A stretch of 64,000 bases of DNA from Marinobacter daqiaonensis (GCF_900115285.1 NZ_FOYW01000002.1:1-64000), one strand, 5' to 3'; positions 15,843 to 25,496 are shown, counted from the stretch's first letter. Made by a program: numbers and translations. The notes: generated from the letters alone by a model not told the origin.

Positions 15843-16159
15843 TAATTTGAAAATCTGATTGTGTATCGCTTTTAGTCTTAAAGGTCTTCCTTGATAATTA
15901 TCTGGAATAAGCTTTTCCCGGTTTTAATGGCCTTAAAAACAAGGGAGTATGTCGGTTGTTGGAGCGGGAGCCGGGTCTTCTGTCGCTAGCAATGCGACAC
16001 GGAAAAATGACTTTGGAAAGTTGTGATGTGGCTGTTTACGTTCCCTGCAGTGTCGAGGGCGGGTAACAGAAACGATGGCAGGACTGCTATACTTCATGAT
16101 CTTCCGCGTTTCCCCTGTTGGTTGTCTGGCCCTTGTCCGGCCCGTGACTGGAGTCGATC
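15843..16159. promoter_or_regulatory. paaG / leuA divergent intergenic region
   Basis: An AT-rich stretch (about 15840-15940) is followed by mixed sequence. No small gene, leader peptide rich in leucine codons or attenuator hairpin stood out. An extended -10 element, TGCTATACT, lies at 16085-16093 about 67 bases before leuA and is the most likely leuA promoter, with no strong -35 box. Confidence 0.45.
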
Positions 16160-17707
16160 ATGTCCAAAGAACATCTCTTTATTTTTGATACCACTCTGCG
16201 CGATGGTGAGCAGAGCCCGGGTGCGACCATGTCCAAGGCGGAAAAGCTCCGCATCGCAAAGGCTCTGGAGAAGTTGCGTGTGGATGTGATCGAAGCCGGT
16301 TTTGCCATTGCCAGTCAGGGTGATTTCGAGGCCGTCAAAGGCATTGCGGAGAACGTCCGGGAGTCAACCATCTGCAGCCTGGCCCGGGCCCTTGACGCCG
16401 ACATCGATCGCGCGGCGGAAGCCATAAGGCCCGCTGAGCGGCCCCGGATTCACACCTTTATTGCCACCTCACCGATCCACATGAAGCACAAGCTGATGAT
16501 GGCGCCGGACGAGGTGGTCGAGCAGGCCGTGCGGGCCGTCAAGCGCGCCCGAAACCATGTGGATGATGTCGAGTTCTCCTGTGAGGATGCCGGTCGCTCC
16601 GAGCTGGATTTCCTGTGCCGGATCATTGAGGCGGCCATTGACGCGGGTGCCGGAACCATCAACATTCCGGACACCGTGGGCTATGCCATTCCCGAGCAGT
16701 TTGGTGAAACCATCAGTCAGATCATGAATCGGGTGCCCAACGCCGACAAGGCGGTATTCTCCGTCCATTGCCACAACGATCTCGGTCTTGCTGTGGCCAA
16801 CTCTCTGGCAGCGGTCAAGGCCGGGGCCCGGCAAGTGGAGTGCACCATCAACGGTCTTGGGGAGCGGGCGGGCAATGCCTCGCTGGAGGAAATCGTCATG
16901 GCCGTGCGGACCCGTCAGGATCTGTTCGAGGTGGATACCCGGATCGATACGCGACACATTGTGCCGGCGTCGCGCCTGGTCTCCACCATTACCGGCTTTC
17001 CGGTGCAGCCCAACAAGGCCATCGTTGGCGCCAACGCCTTTGCCCATGAGTCCGGCATTCATCAGGATGGTGTCCTGAAGCACCGGGAAACCTATGAAAT
17101 CATGCAGGCTCAGGATGTGGGCTGGCACACCAACAGCCTGGTGCTGGGCAAGCATTCCGGCCGCAATGCCTTCCGAACCCGCCTGCTGGAACTGGGTATC
17201 CAGTTCGAAACTGAAACGGAACTGAATGAGGCCTTCACGCGCTTCAAGGCGCTGGCGGACCTGAAACACGAGATTTTCGACGAGGACCTGCAGGCAATCG
17301 CCAGCGACACACGCCAGAAAGAAGAAGAGGGGCGGTACTCCCTGGTGTGCATGCAGGTCTCCTCGGAAACCGGTGTGATCCCCCGGGCCAGTCTGACGCT
17401 GATGATGGATGGTCGGGAGCACAAGGTGGAAGCCGAGGGCAGTGGTCCGGTGGATGCCACCTTCAAGGCCATCGAGTCACTGGTGGATTCGGGCTGCAAC
17501 CTCCAGCTGTACTCCGTCAACGCCATTACCAGCGGAACGGATGCTCAGGGCGAGGTAACGGTCCGCCTTGAACGGGGCGGCCGTATAGTCAATGGGGTAG
17601 GGGCGGACACCGACATCATCATTGCGTCCGCCAAGGCCTATATCGAGGCGTTGAATCTGATCACCCGCGGTGCTGTGCGCCGGCACCCCCAGGGTGCCGA
17701 CGTCTGA
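16160..17707 (+). CDS. leuA: LeuA, 2-isopropylmalate synthase
   Basis: The 515-residue enzyme condenses acetyl-CoA with 2-oxoisovalerate in the committed step of leucine synthesis. The TIM-barrel domain begins [16 protein letters not shown] (about residues 8-24). It contains the metal-binding HCHNDLG and HESGIHQDG, and a C-terminal regulatory domain (about 390-515) that normally binds leucine for feedback inhibition. GGAG precedes the ATG. Only 29 bases separate it from the holD-like gene, so these may be co-transcribed. Confidence 0.95.
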   Translation: MSKEHLFIFDTTLRDGEQSPGATMSKAEKLRIAKALEKLRVDVIEAGFAIASQGDFEAVKGIAENVRESTICSLARALDADIDRAAEAIRPAERPRIHTFIATSPIHMKHKLMMAPDEVVEQAVRAVKRARNHVDDVEFSCEDAGRSELDFLCRIIEAAIDAGAGTINIPDTVGYAIPEQFGETISQIMNRVPNADKAVFSVHCHNDLGLAVANSLAAVKAGARQVECTINGLGERAGNASLEEIVMAVRTRQDLFEVDTRIDTRHIVPASRLVSTITGFPVQPNKAIVGANAFAHESGIHQDGVLKHRETYEIMQAQDVGWHTNSLVLGKHSGRNAFRTRLLELGIQFETETELNEAFTRFKALADLKHEIFDEDLQAIASDTRQKEEEGRYSLVCMQVSSETGVIPRASLTLMMDGREHKVEAEGSGPVDATFKAIESLVDSGCNLQLYSVNAITSGTDAQGEVTVRLERGGRIVNGVGADTDIIIASAKAYIEALNLITRGAVRRHPQGADV

Positions 17708-17736
17708 GGCCGGAGTGGATCAGCGAGGCCAGCAGA

Positions 17737-18543
17737 ATGAATGAAGCGCAGCGTCAGTTTGCAATGGGGTTCGCCGGGGTGCGGCTCTGGTATGCCCGCG
17801 GGCCCCTGCCGGGTGCGGCGCCCAGTCCGGAGTTCGACTTTCCGGCTCCCGACGTGCCGGCATCAGTGGAGGCGGCTGCCGAGCCCTCGGCGGCACCTCA
17901 CGGCTCCGGGGGAGACAAGAGTCATAGAGGGCTGCGTCGGATTCAGGGTCTGCTGGCGGAAACACGGCGTGAACCCGCACGCGCTTTGGCACCGCCTGAG
18001 CCGGAAATCCCGGTTGCGCCCGTAACGGCCGCCGCACCGGCCGAGACGCCACGGGAGCCGGAGCCGGAGTCTCAGGCGGGCCCCGACGCTGTCACCCGGG
18101 CATCCCTGGCGGGGGAGGTGGTGGCCTTCCACTGGCGTTTCTGGGTAGGGCGAAACTGGGTGCTCGTGAGCAACCGGTCTGAAAGTGCCAGCCGAGGTCT
18201 GGAAGACAACCTCGCAGCCAGTATCCTCAGGGCGCTGGAGGATGGGCTCGAATTCAGTGAGGAGGTTCGCTGGCCGGTGTTCACCAATCCGGCGGTTCCT
18301 GGAAATGATGCCGCAGGAGCGGCGGATGTACTGGCCGCTGTTGCCGACTCCCTTGCTGGCCGTAACGTGGTCGCCCTGGGTCTGGTGCCGGACGGTGCGG
18401 AGCGAGCATCGGTTCTGCAGGCGCTGACGGGGCACCTGGGTACCGCCGCCGTGTCATTTCCGCGGACCCTGGCTGCACTGGCATCCGATCCGGTCGCCAA
18501 ACGGGACTTGTGGGGCGCCCTGAAGGCGGCAGCGAAGAAATGA
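17737..18543 (+). CDS. holD: HolD-like DNA polymerase III psi subunit (divergent, long form)
   Basis: This 268-residue protein looks anonymous at first sight but has three features of psi. The N terminus (GFAGVRLWYARGPLPGA, residues 11-27) resembles the psi peptide that contacts the clamp loader. The C terminus (residues 243-261, FPRTLAALASDPVAKRDLW) resembles the end of E. coli HolD. The gene sits directly before rimI and near prfC, as holD does in E. coli. In between, residues about 30-120 are rich in Pro, Ala and Glu and probably disordered. A long, hard-to-recognise psi has been described in Pseudomonas. Its stop overlaps rimI as ATGA. The similarity judgement is by eye. Confidence 0.7.
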   Translation: MNEAQRQFAMGFAGVRLWYARGPLPGAAPSPEFDFPAPDVPASVEAAAEPSAAPHGSGGDKSHRGLRRIQGLLAETRREPARALAPPEPEIPVAPVTAAAPAETPREPEPESQAGPDAVTRASLAGEVVAFHWRFWVGRNWVLVSNRSESASRGLEDNLAASILRALEDGLEFSEEVRWPVFTNPAVPGNDAAGAADVLAAVADSLAGRNVVALGLVPDGAERASVLQALTGHLGTAAVSFPRTLAALASDPVAKRDLWGALKAAAKK

Positions 18544-19046
18544 CCAGCGGCACAGACCTGGCGAAAGCCCGGGAGGTCCTTTCTGGCGGGATTCGGCCAC
18601 TGACCCTCCAGGATCTGCCCGAGGTCCTCGACATTGAGCGACAGGGCTATGCCCGGCCATGGACCCAGGGTGTGTTTCTCGACTGTTTCAGGTCCGGTTA
18701 TGTCGCATTGGGTATCGAGCAGAGTGATCGGCTTGGAGGCTATGGCATACTGGCGCTGATGTATGACGAGGCGCACTTGCTCAACCTGTGTATCCGGCCG
18801 GCCTGTCGCGGCCGGGGACTGGCCCGGACGCTGGTGCGGGAGCTGGTGGCACAGGCGGAGCAGAGCGCGATGGCGCGGATCATTCTCGAAGTCCGGGTCA
18901 GCAACCAGTCGGCAAGGCGGCTCTACGAGTCCGAGGGCTTTGAGCTGATCGGCGAGCGGCACGGCTACTATCCGGACGTGCGGGGGCGTGAGAACGCGCT
19001 GGTCATGGCTCTGGGGCTGTCGGCACCCGCAGACCCCACCGCCTGA
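18540..19046 (+). CDS. rimI: RimI, ribosomal protein S18 alanine N-acetyltransferase
   Basis: The 168-residue GNAT enzyme acetylates the N-terminal alanine of S18. The acetyl-CoA loop appears as [10 protein letters not shown] after LLNLCIRP, and [20 protein letters not shown] carries the usual late-domain Asn and Tyr. The ATG at 18540 overlaps the stop of the psi gene; the frame opens 10 codons earlier but coupling favours 18540. The holD-rimI pair is conserved widely in gammaproteobacteria. Confidence 0.92.
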   Translation: MTSGTDLAKAREVLSGGIRPLTLQDLPEVLDIERQGYARPWTQGVFLDCFRSGYVALGIEQSDRLGGYGILALMYDEAHLLNLCIRPACRGRGLARTLVRELVAQAEQSAMARIILEVRVSNQSARRLYESEGFELIGERHGYYPDVRGRENALVMALGLSAPADPTA

Positions 19047-19161
19047 AGCGTTTGTATCCCGCGGCCCGATCAGCGAAAATGCGCAGCCTTTGATCCCCGG
19101 GCCGGCTCCGCGCCTTTCGGCTACCGATCCTGAATTTTCCAGTCAACGCAAGTGTGAGGCT

Positions 19162-20748
19162 ATGTCCGACAGTAAAATTGCCAGCGAAGTGTCCAACCGG
19201 CGCACCTTTGCGATTATCTCGCACCCCGATGCCGGTAAGACCACCATCACCGAAAAAGTGCTGCTTTTCGGGCAGGCTATTCAGAAAGCGGGTACCGTCA
19301 AGGGCAAGAAGTCCGGCCAGCATGCGAAATCCGACTGGATGGAAATGGAGAAGGAGCGTGGCATTTCCGTGACCACCTCGGTCATGCAGTTCCCCTACGG
19401 TGGCCGCCTGGTGAACCTGCTCGACACGCCGGGCCACGAGGATTTCTCGGAGGACACCTACCGGACGCTGACGGCGGTGGACTCCTGCCTGATGGTGATT
19501 GACGCCGCCAAGGGCGTCGAGGAACGGACCATCAAGCTGATGGAGGTCACCCGCCTTAGGGATACCCCTATCCTCACCTTCATGAACAAGCTGGACCGGG
19601 ATACCCGTGACCCGGTGGAGCTGATGGACGAAGTTGAGGACGTGCTCAAGATCGCCTGCGCGCCCATTACCTGGCCAATCGGGATGGGAAAGAGTTTCAA
19701 GGGCGTTTACCACCTGCTGCGGGACGAGGTCGTCCTCTATCACACCGGGCAGGGCCACACCATCCAGGAGAAAAGGGTGGTGTCTGGCCTGGACAACCCC
19801 GAGCTGGACACAGTTCTGGGCGCCTACGCAGCGGAGTTGCGGGATGAAATCGAGCTGGTTAAGGGCGCGTCCAACGAATTCGATCGCGAGATGTTCCTGG
19901 CGGGTCAGCTGACGCCGGTTTTTTTCGGCACCGCCCTGGGCAACTTCGGCGTCGATCACATGCTGGACGGTCTGGTGGAGTGGGCGCCCACGCCCCTGCC
20001 GCGGGAAACCGACACCCGCACCGTAATGCCCACCGAGGAAAGCTTCTCGGGCTTCGTTTTCAAGATCCAGGCCAATATGGACCCGCAGCACCGTGACCGG
20101 ATCGCGTTCCTGCGTATCGTCTCGGGTAATTATACCCAGGGAATGAAGGCCCGCCATGTCAGGATCGGCAAAGAAGTTCGCTTTCCGGAGGCGCTCACCT
20201 TCATGGCGGGGGACCGGGAGCATGCCGGTGAGGCCTTCGCCGGTGATATTATCGGGCTCCACAATCACGGCACCATTCAGCTGGGGGACACCTTTACCGC
20301 TGGCGAGGATATGAAGTTCACGGGCATCCCCAACTTCGCCCCGGAGCTGTTCCGTCGCATCCGGCTCAAGGATCCCCTCAAGACCAAGCAGTTGCAGAAG
20401 GGGCTGATACAGTTGTCCGAGGAGGGGGCGGTCCAGGTGTTCCGGCCCCTGCGGAACAATGATCTGATCGTTGGTGCCGTCGGTGTGCTTCAGTTCGATG
20501 TGGTGGTCAGCCGACTAAAGAGCGAATACAAGGTTGAAGCGGTCTACGAGCCCATCAATGTTGCCACGGCCCGCTGGGTGACCTGTGCCGATGCCAAAAA
20601 GCTGGATGAGTTCGAGCGCAAGGCCAACGACTACCTGGCACTGGATGGTGCCGACCGCCTGGCCTATATTGCCCCTACCATGGTGAATTTGCAGCTGGCC
20701 CAGGAACGGTACCCGGATGTCGAGTTCCACAAGACCCGGGAGCACTGA
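19162..20748 (+). CDS. prfC: PrfC, peptide chain release factor 3
   Basis: The 528-residue GTPase recycles RF1 and RF2 from ribosomes after termination. G-motifs are plain: [23 protein letters not shown], and NKLDRD. The effector region includes [20 protein letters not shown]. The C-terminal domains end with the RF3-type [17 protein letters not shown]. The frame is open upstream into rimI, but [18 protein letters not shown] at 19162 gives the family start. Confidence 0.96.
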   Translation: MSDSKIASEVSNRRTFAIISHPDAGKTTITEKVLLFGQAIQKAGTVKGKKSGQHAKSDWMEMEKERGISVTTSVMQFPYGGRLVNLLDTPGHEDFSEDTYRTLTAVDSCLMVIDAAKGVEERTIKLMEVTRLRDTPILTFMNKLDRDTRDPVELMDEVEDVLKIACAPITWPIGMGKSFKGVYHLLRDEVVLYHTGQGHTIQEKRVVSGLDNPELDTVLGAYAAELRDEIELVKGASNEFDREMFLAGQLTPVFFGTALGNFGVDHMLDGLVEWAPTPLPRETDTRTVMPTEESFSGFVFKIQANMDPQHRDRIAFLRIVSGNYTQGMKARHVRIGKEVRFPEALTFMAGDREHAGEAFAGDIIGLHNHGTIQLGDTFTAGEDMKFTGIPNFAPELFRRIRLKDPLKTKQLQKGLIQLSEEGAVQVFRPLRNNDLIVGAVGVLQFDVVVSRLKSEYKVEAVYEPINVATARWVTCADAKKLDEFERKANDYLALDGADRLAYIAPTMVNLQLAQERYPDVEFHKTREH

Positions 20749-20777
20749 GTCGGCGCATCGCGAACGGGAGCGCAGGC

Positions 20778-21548
20778 ATGAATCTGGTGGATGCCCACTG
20801 TCATTTCGATTTTCCGGCCTTCGAGGGTCGCCGCGCCGAGGTCTGGGCGCGGGCGCAGGAGGAGGGGGTGCGCCGGCTGGTGATTCCGGGGGTACGGCAG
20901 TCCGACTGGGATCGGGTGAGGTCGGTCGCTGAAGAATCGGATGCTTGGTGGTACTGCCTGGGAATACACCCCTGGTTTGTCGACGAGCATGGCGAGCAGG
21001 ATCTGGACCGATTAAGGGAAGAGCTGGCGCAAGCCGGTTCCCGCTGTGTCGGGCTGGGGGAGTGTGGTCTCGACCGGGTCCAGGGCGACCTGGATGCCCA
21101 GATGCCCTGGTTCGAGGATCAGGTGGCGCTGGCGGGAGAGTTGGAGGTGCCGCTGGTGATCCACTCCGTGAGAACCCACGATGAGGTGGCAGCGGTGCTG
21201 AGGCGCAAGCCGCCCTCAGCGCCCGTACTGGTTCATGGTTTCTCGGGCAGTTACCAGCAGGCCCGGGCGTTGATCGATCTCGGTTGTTATCTGGGCATCG
21301 GCGGCGTCATTACCCACGACCGGGCTCGCAAGACCCGGGATACGGTGGCCCGCCTGCCGTCGGATCGCCTGGTGCTGGAAACGGATGCGCCGGATATGCC
21401 CCCCGCGGGTGTCCGCAAAGGTGGCAACGAGCCGGCCACGCTTCGGCAAGTACTGACCTGCCTGGCCGAACTTCGGTCTGAAGCGGCAGAGGCGCTGGCG
21501 GAACAGTTGGAGCGCAATGTGGCCGAGCTTTACGGATGGCAGCGCTGA
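20778..21548 (+). CDS. TatD-family metal-dependent deoxyribonuclease (YjjV-like)
   Basis: The 256-residue amidohydrolase-fold protein has the TatD metal ligands: HCH at residues 7-9, Glu95 in GLGECGLD, His in VIHSVRTHDE, His in VLVHGFSGS, and Asp in LETDAPDMPP. It resembles E. coli YjjV, which also lies near prfC, rather than TatD or YcfH. It follows prfC by 29 bases. The exact substrate is unknown; family members are 3'-5' exonucleases. Confidence 0.88.
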   Translation: MNLVDAHCHFDFPAFEGRRAEVWARAQEEGVRRLVIPGVRQSDWDRVRSVAEESDAWWYCLGIHPWFVDEHGEQDLDRLREELAQAGSRCVGLGECGLDRVQGDLDAQMPWFEDQVALAGELEVPLVIHSVRTHDEVAAVLRRKPPSAPVLVHGFSGSYQQARALIDLGCYLGIGGVITHDRARKTRDTVARLPSDRLVLETDAPDMPPAGVRKGGNEPATLRQVLTCLAELRSEAAEALAEQLERNVAELYGWQR

Positions 21549-21568
21549 GTATTTCATGAGCGAAAAAC

Positions 21569-21597
21569 TTGGATTCGGGCGATGGGTCATATATACT
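21569..21597 (+). promoter_or_regulatory. rplM-rpsI promoter
   Basis: TTGGAT at 21569-21574 is followed by 17 bases and TATACT at 21592-21597, within ATATATACT. This is a good sigma-70 promoter about 180 bases before rplM. Confidence 0.7.
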
Positions 21598-21777
21598 CCG
21601 CGCCCTGGCTTTTCATGGCGATAATGCTGTCTCAGCCCCGAACGGCATTATCCCGCGCCGCAACGCGATGACGCGTTGCCGGGCAACAGGTATGGAACCC
21701 ACTCCGGTGCCACTCCCACAGTGCCGGCGAACGGGTTTTTAAACGTTTATTTTTTTGTAGCGTTCAAGGCGGATTCA
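21598..21777 (+). promoter_or_regulatory. Structured rplM leader
   Basis: The roughly 170-base untranslated leader contains two inverted repeats: ATAATGC (21621-21627) with GCATTAT (21645-21651), and GCAACGCG with CGCGTTGC (21660-21679) around ATGA. An A/T-rich stretch of T residues precedes the start. L13 represses its own operon through the mRNA leader in E. coli; this leader may do the same, which is inference. Confidence 0.5.
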
Positions 21778-22206
21778 ATGAAGACTCTGAGTGCGAAACC
21801 AGAAACCGTAACGCGTGACTGGTACGTTGTAGACGCAGCCGGCAAGACGCTGGGTCGTCTGTCAACCGAGATCGCCCGTCGTCTGCGGGGCAAGCATAAG
21901 CCTGAGTACACCCCTCACGTCGACACCGGTGATTATATTGTTGTGATCAACGCGGGCCAGGTCCGGGTTACCGGCAAAAAGGCGAATGCCAAGATGTACT
22001 ACAGCCATACCGGCTTCCCCGGTGGTATCAAGTCCATCAACTTCGAGAAGCTGATTGACAAGGCGCCCGAGCAGATCATCCAGAAATCTGTGAAGGGTAT
22101 GCTGCCGAAGGGTCCCCTCGGTCGCGCCATGTTCAAGAAGCTGAAAATCTATGCCGGTGCCGAGCATCCCCATGCAGCCCAGCAGCCCAAAGAACTCGAC
22201 ATTTAA
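21778..22206 (+). CDS. rplM: Ribosomal protein L13
   Basis: The 142-residue protein matches L13 throughout: [19 protein letters not shown] at the start, [20 protein letters not shown], and [20 protein letters not shown]. It is a core protein of the large ribosomal subunit. The frame extends upstream to 21676 but MKTLSAKPE at 21778 is the universal start. It precedes rpsI by 12 bases. Confidence 0.98.
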   Translation: MKTLSAKPETVTRDWYVVDAAGKTLGRLSTEIARRLRGKHKPEYTPHVDTGDYIVVINAGQVRVTGKKANAKMYYSHTGFPGGIKSINFEKLIDKAPEQIIQKSVKGMLPKGPLGRAMFKKLKIYAGAEHPHAAQQPKELDI

Positions 22207-22218
22207 CGGAAGGCGGAT

Positions 22219-22611
22219 ATGTCTGTAGCACAAAATTACGGTACTGGTCGCCGCAAGAATTCCACGGCTCGCGTCTTTATCAAGCCGGGTAGCGGTAACA
22301 TCACTATCAACGGTCGCACCATCGAAGACTTCTTCGGTCGTGAGACTCTGCGCATGATCGTCCGTCAGCCGCTGGTCGTGGCTGACTCCTCCGATCGGTT
22401 CGATATCCAGGTCACCGTCAAGGGTGGCGGCACCAGTGGTCAGGCGGGCGCAATCCGTCACGGCCTTACCCGTGCCCTGATGGATTACGACGAAACCCTG
22501 CGTCCTGCGCTTCGCAAGGCCGGCTACGTCACTCGTGACGCCCGCCAGGTGGAGCGGAAGAAAGTGGGTCTTCGCAAGGCGCGTAAGCGTCCGCAGTACT
22601 CCAAGCGTTAA
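22219..22611 (+). CDS. rpsI: Ribosomal protein S9
   Basis: The 130-residue protein is S9: [19 protein letters not shown] at the N terminus, [19 protein letters not shown] in the core, and the conserved basic tail ending in QYSKR, which reaches the decoding centre of the small subunit. It is co-transcribed with rplM and followed by a strong terminator. Confidence 0.98.
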   Translation: MSVAQNYGTGRRKNSTARVFIKPGSGNITINGRTIEDFFGRETLRMIVRQPLVVADSSDRFDIQVTVKGGGTSGQAGAIRHGLTRALMDYDETLRPALRKAGYVTRDARQVERKKVGLRKARKRPQYSKR

Positions 22612-22634
22612 TCCTGTTATCAGGTCCGCTTCAG

Positions 22635-22661
22635 AAACCCGGCCCCGTGCCGGGTTTTTTG
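22635..22661 (+). terminator. rplM-rpsI terminator
   Basis: AAACCCGGC and GCCGGGTTT form a stem around CCCGT, followed by a T run. It lies 24 bases after the rpsI stop. Confidence 0.92.
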
Positions 22662-22740
22662 TTGGGCGAAAGCTCGATCAAGAGCGATTGCGCGGCGCGG
22701 TTTTGGGGCAGGGATACCGGTTTCCGGCTTGTAAGGCAGC

Positions 22741-22852
22741 GGTAATTTCATTACCATTTGTGCGCTTATAATTTTGGGTTGTTGAAGTCCTTTTTCAATG
22801 TGTGAGCGGCCGTCAGGGCGGCAATCGCATTGCCTGATGGGAGAAAACCATA
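22741..22852 (+). promoter_or_regulatory. petABC promoter and leader hairpin
   Basis: A consensus -10 TATAAT occurs at 22767-22772 without a clear -35. Just upstream is the palindrome GGTAAT-TTC-ATTACC (22741-22755), a possible operator. In the leader, GGCAAT-CGC-ATTGCC (22820-22834) forms a perfect hairpin, extended outward by CGTCAG (22811-22816) with CTGATG (22834-22839). The ribosome site GGGAG sits directly at its 3' foot, so folding could affect petA translation. Confidence 0.5.
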
Positions 22853-23449
22853 ATGAATAATGGCGACGTTAGCCAGGGCCGACGCCGATTCCTGATCGGC
22901 GCGACTTCGGTTGTGGGGGGTATCGGCGTCGTCGGTGCAGCCGTTCCTTTCGTGGCATCCTGGAATCCCAGTGCCAGAGCGGAAGCAGCAGGTGCACCGG
23001 TCACCGTCAATGTCAGCAAACTTGAACCGGGTCAGCAGATGACCGTCGAGTGGCGAGGCAAGCCCGTCTGGGTCGTTCGTCGCACCGACGACATGGCCGA
23101 GCGGATTCTGGAGATGAACGACCGGGTCAAGGACCCCTTGTCGGAGGAAGCCTCTCAGCCGGATTACATCGACGGGCCACTGCGATCCCTGAAGGACGGT
23201 TATGCGGTCCTGATCGGTATCTGTACACACCTGGGATGTTCGCCCCAGTACCGGCCGGAAGTTTCGCCGGCGGATCTGGGTGAGGACTGGCTGGGCGGTT
23301 ACTTTTGTGCCTGCCACGGCTCCAAGTACGATCTTGCCGGCCGGGTCTACCCGAACCAGCCCGCACCGTCGAACCTGGTAATACCGCCCCATCGTTACGA
23401 CGATGAGTTTACCTTGACCGTGGGTCTGGATCCTGAGGGGGCTGCCTGA
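22853..23449 (+). CDS. petA: Rieske iron-sulfur subunit of cytochrome bc1
   Basis: The 198-residue protein has a twin-arginine-type N terminus (GRRRFLIGATS) with one membrane anchor. Its C-terminal Rieske domain has both cluster motifs, CTHLGC and CACHGS, each giving one Cys and one His for the [2Fe-2S] centre plus a disulfide. It passes electrons from quinol to cytochrome c1 at the periplasmic face. Its stop overlaps petB (TGATG), forming the petABC operon. Confidence 0.96.
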   Translation: MNNGDVSQGRRRFLIGATSVVGGIGVVGAAVPFVASWNPSARAEAAGAPVTVNVSKLEPGQQMTVEWRGKPVWVVRRTDDMAERILEMNDRVKDPLSEEASQPDYIDGPLRSLKDGYAVLIGICTHLGCSPQYRPEVSPADLGEDWLGGYFCACHGSKYDLAGRVYPNQPAPSNLVIPPHRYDDEFTLTVGLDPEGAA

Positions 23450-24681
23450 TGAACAAGCTGATTAACTGGGTTGACGAGCGTCTGCCCGTCGTTGAGGCGT
23501 GGAACAAGCACCTCGCCAAGTACTACGCCCCCAAGAACTTCAACATCTGGTATTTTTTCGGCTCCCTGGCGCTGCTTGTGCTGGTGAACCAGCTGATTAC
23601 GGGGATCTGGCTGACCATGAGCTATAACCCGTCGGCGGACGGGGCTTTTGCCTCCGTTGAGTACATCATGCGTGATGTCCAGTGGGGCTGGTTACTGCGA
23701 TACCTCCACTCCACCGGTGCCTCTGCGTTTTTCGTGGTGGTGTACCTCCATATGTTCCGGGGGCTGATGTACGGGTCCTACCAGAAGCCGCGGGAGCTGA
23801 TCTGGATCTTCGGCATGACGATCTACCTGGTGCTGATGGCTGAGGCCTTCATGGGTTACATGCTGCCCTGGGGTCAGATGTCCTACTGGGGCGCGCAGGT
23901 TATTGTCAACCTGTTCGGGGCCATCCCGGTAATTGGCGAGGACCTTGCTCTCTGGATTCGTGGGGACTACCTCATCTCCGGCATTACCCTGAACCGTTTC
24001 TTTGCCCTGCACGTGGTGGCGTTGCCCATCGTCCTGCTTGGGCTGGTGGTGCTGCATATCCTTGCGCTCCACGAGGTGGGTTCAAACAACCCCGACGGTA
24101 TCGACATCAAGAAGAACAAGGACGAAAACGGCATTCCGAAAGACGGGATTCCGTTCCATCCTTACTACACCGTTCATGACCTTATGGGCGTCGCGGTATT
24201 CTTCTTCGTCTTCTTCCTGGTGGTGTTCTTCTTCCCGGAGATGGGCGGGCTGTTCCTCGAGAAGCCGAACTTTGAACCGGCAAACCCCCTGAAGACCCCG
24301 GATCACATTGCTCCGGTATGGTACTTCACGCCGTTCTACGCGATGCTCCGGGCTGTAACCGTTGATCTCTTCGGCCTCGACGCGAAGTTCTGGGGTGTGG
24401 TTGTCATGGGTGGTGCCATAGCGATTCTGTTCGTGCTGCCGTGGCTCGACCGCAGCCCGGTACGCTCCATGCGCTACAAGGGTTGGCTGAGCCGGATAGC
24501 GTTGGGCATCTTCGCGGTCAGCTTCGTTGTGCTGGGGTACCTGGGTATCGTGCCAGCCACTGAAGGTCGAACCACCGTGGCCCAGATTCTGACCACGTTT
24601 TACTTCCTCTACTTCATCCTCATGCCGTTTTACACGCGGATGGAGAAAACCAAGCCAGTACCAGAGAGGGTGACAGGATGA
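23449..24681 (+). CDS. petB: Cytochrome b subunit of the bc1 complex
   Basis: The 410-residue membrane protein holds two b hemes. The first heme-ligand pair helices are visible as LLRYLHSTGASAFFVVVYLH and HVVALPIVLLGLVVLHILALH. The quinol-site PDWY-equivalent appears as PVWYFTPFYAMLRA. About eight membrane helices run from residue 30 to 400. The start overlaps petA and the stop overlaps petC by four bases. Confidence 0.96.
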   Translation: MNKLINWVDERLPVVEAWNKHLAKYYAPKNFNIWYFFGSLALLVLVNQLITGIWLTMSYNPSADGAFASVEYIMRDVQWGWLLRYLHSTGASAFFVVVYLHMFRGLMYGSYQKPRELIWIFGMTIYLVLMAEAFMGYMLPWGQMSYWGAQVIVNLFGAIPVIGEDLALWIRGDYLISGITLNRFFALHVVALPIVLLGLVVLHILALHEVGSNNPDGIDIKKNKDENGIPKDGIPFHPYYTVHDLMGVAVFFFVFFLVVFFFPEMGGLFLEKPNFEPANPLKTPDHIAPVWYFTPFYAMLRAVTVDLFGLDAKFWGVVVMGGAIAILFVLPWLDRSPVRSMRYKGWLSRIALGIFAVSFVVLGYLGIVPATEGRTTVAQILTTFYFLYFILMPFYTRMEKTKPVPERVTG

Positions 24682-25433
24682 AAAAACTGATTCTGGGTCT
24701 TTTCATGACAGTCCTGCCGGCCCTCACCATGGCGGCAGCCCCGACCGTGCCCCTGGATACCATGGAGCCGGATCACACCAACAAGCCCTCCCTGCAACGC
24801 GGGGCGGCTCTGTTCACCAACTATTGTCTGGGTTGCCACTCCCTGGAGTATGCCCGGTACATGAGGGTTGCGGACGATCTGGAGATTCCCCGGGAGATGT
24901 ACGAGGAGAACCTGATTTTTACCGGGGCCAAGATCGGTGAGCTGATTGAGATTGGCATGGACAAGAGTGAGGCCGCGGACTGGTTCGGTAATGCACCGCC
25001 CGACCTGACCCTGGTCTCCCGTGTTCGGGGCGAGGACTGGCTGTATTCCTACTTCCGCGCCTTCTATAAAGATGAAGGTCGCCCGCTGGGGGTCAACAAC
25101 GCGGTGTTCGAGAATGTGGGCATGCCGCACGTGCTGACGAACATGCAGGGGCTCTGTGCCGTACCGCCGAAAATCGGCACCAATCCCAGTGTCGATCCTC
25201 TCAGCGGTGACGTGCGAGGTACCGATATCTGTGGGGAGTGGGCAATTGAGGGCACCATGGAGCCGGTTGAGTTCAACCGTGCCATGTATGACCTGACCAA
25301 CTTCCTTTCTTATATGGGAGATCCGGTCAAGGTCGAACGTGAACGCCTGGGTATTCTGGTGCTCATCTTCGTCGCGATCTTCTTTGTATTCGCCTATCTG
25401 CTGAACCGTGAGTACTGGAAAGACGTGCACTAG
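24678..25433 (+). CDS. petC: Cytochrome c1 subunit of the bc1 complex
   Basis: The 251-residue protein starts with a cleavable Sec signal (MKKLILGLFMTVLPALTMAA). It has the heme c attachment motif CLGCH within FTNYCLGCHSLEY, and a distal Met ligand probably in the NVGMPHVL region. A C-terminal membrane anchor (about residues 228-245) precedes LLNREYWKDVH. It hands electrons to soluble or membrane cytochrome c. It ends the petABC operon and is followed by a strong terminator. Confidence 0.95.
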   Translation: MKKLILGLFMTVLPALTMAAAPTVPLDTMEPDHTNKPSLQRGAALFTNYCLGCHSLEYARYMRVADDLEIPREMYEENLIFTGAKIGELIEIGMDKSEAADWFGNAPPDLTLVSRVRGEDWLYSYFRAFYKDEGRPLGVNNAVFENVGMPHVLTNMQGLCAVPPKIGTNPSVDPLSGDVRGTDICGEWAIEGTMEPVEFNRAMYDLTNFLSYMGDPVKVERERLGILVLIFVAIFFVFAYLLNREYWKDVH

Positions 25434-25464
25434 GGTTTTGGCGTATAATTGACGCAGTGAGAAC

Positions 25465-25496
25465 CCAGCGGGCCAGAGTTGGCCCGCTGGTTTTTT
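25465..25496 (+). terminator. petABC terminator
   Basis: CCAGCGGGCC and GGCCCGCTGG form a perfect 10-bp stem around AGAGTT, followed by six T. Confidence 0.95.

Noticed and set aside
15755..16159. Leucine attenuator leader peptide before leuA
   Set aside because: No short frame with clustered leucine codons and no terminator-like hairpin were found.
19003..20268. 421-codon open frame antisense to prfC
   Set aside because: Shadow of a highly conserved GTPase gene.
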